DNA of 6,472 nt from Nitrospirota bacterium (lineage in GTDB: Bacteria; Nitrospirota; Thermodesulfovibrionia; Thermodesulfovibrionales; JdFR-86): assembly GCA_030667205.1 (NCBI GenBank), contig DAOUWH010000095.1, positions 1 through 6,472 of the forward strand. Reading direction: 5' to 3'. Shown piece after piece: positions 6,459 to 6,472 of the stretch (positions are counted from its first letter, which is position 1; each line of letters begins with the position of its first letter). The notes below the pieces were generated by a model. That model ran no database searches. It was not told the DNA's origin and saw only the letters and a list, made by a program, of their open reading frames with translations. The position numbers and the translations under genes were made by a program.

Positions 6459-6464
6459 TGTCAA
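6435..6464 (-). promoter_or_regulatory. Probable sigma70-type promoter of the acs operon
   Basis: On the minus strand TTGACA (6459-6464, perfect -35) and TATTAT (6435-6440, five of six matches to TATAAT) are separated by 18 bp. Transcription would start near 6428, giving a leader of about 130 nt before acsE. It is the only strong promoter-like pair I see, and it sits correctly upstream of the first gene. Prediction from sequence only. Confidence 0.6.
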
Positions 6465-6472
6465 GGGGACAA

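Overview
The window holds the core of a bacterial Wood–Ljungdahl (reductive acetyl-CoA) operon, and every gene lies on the minus strand. In transcription order from the high-coordinate end the genes are acsE (methyltetrahydrofolate:corrinoid/iron-sulfur protein methyltransferase), acsD and acsC (small and large corrinoid/iron-sulfur protein subunits), acsB (acetyl-CoA synthase, present as two reading frames), and the first 303 codons of acsA/cooS (Ni-Fe carbon monoxide dehydrogenase), which runs off the low-coordinate edge.

The source is probably an anaerobic bacterium that fixes CO2 or oxidises acetate through this pathway, such as an acetogen, a sulfate reducer or a related metagenomic lineage. 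AcsB has the bacterial form with the N-terminal CODH-contacting domain that archaeal CdhC lacks. The methyltransferase is of the methyl-H4folate type, and the genes carry strong Shine-Dalgarno sites. The phylum cannot be fixed from this sequence; Desulfobacterota, Nitrospirota and similar groups are guesses only.

Layout: 6300-6472 is an AT-rich leader with a good sigma70-type promoter (TTGACA, 18-bp spacer, TATTAT) inside a 7-bp inverted repeat. acsE, acsD and acsC follow almost without gaps, with ribosome sites overlapping or next to the preceding stop codons. An 87-bp AT-rich gap with a small hairpin precedes acsB. acsB and acsA are 11 bp apart, and acsA starts with GTG. The genes work in sequence: AcsE moves the methyl group from methyl-H4folate to the cobalamin of AcsCD, AcsA reduces CO2 to CO, and AcsB joins methyl, CO and CoA into acetyl-CoA.

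The main anomaly is acsB. The first frame (590 codons) carries the four [4Fe-4S] cysteines of the A-cluster but ends early. The remaining 141 codons, with the Cys-Gly-Cys site that binds the distal nickel, lie in the -1 frame. Adding one G to the GGGG run at 1375-1378 (or a -1 ribosomal slip there) restores a 732-residue protein with the family's exact cysteine spacing. This may be a sequencing or assembly error, a real recent mutation, or, less likely, recoding. Apart from it the locus is a normal acs operon; I see no novel system.
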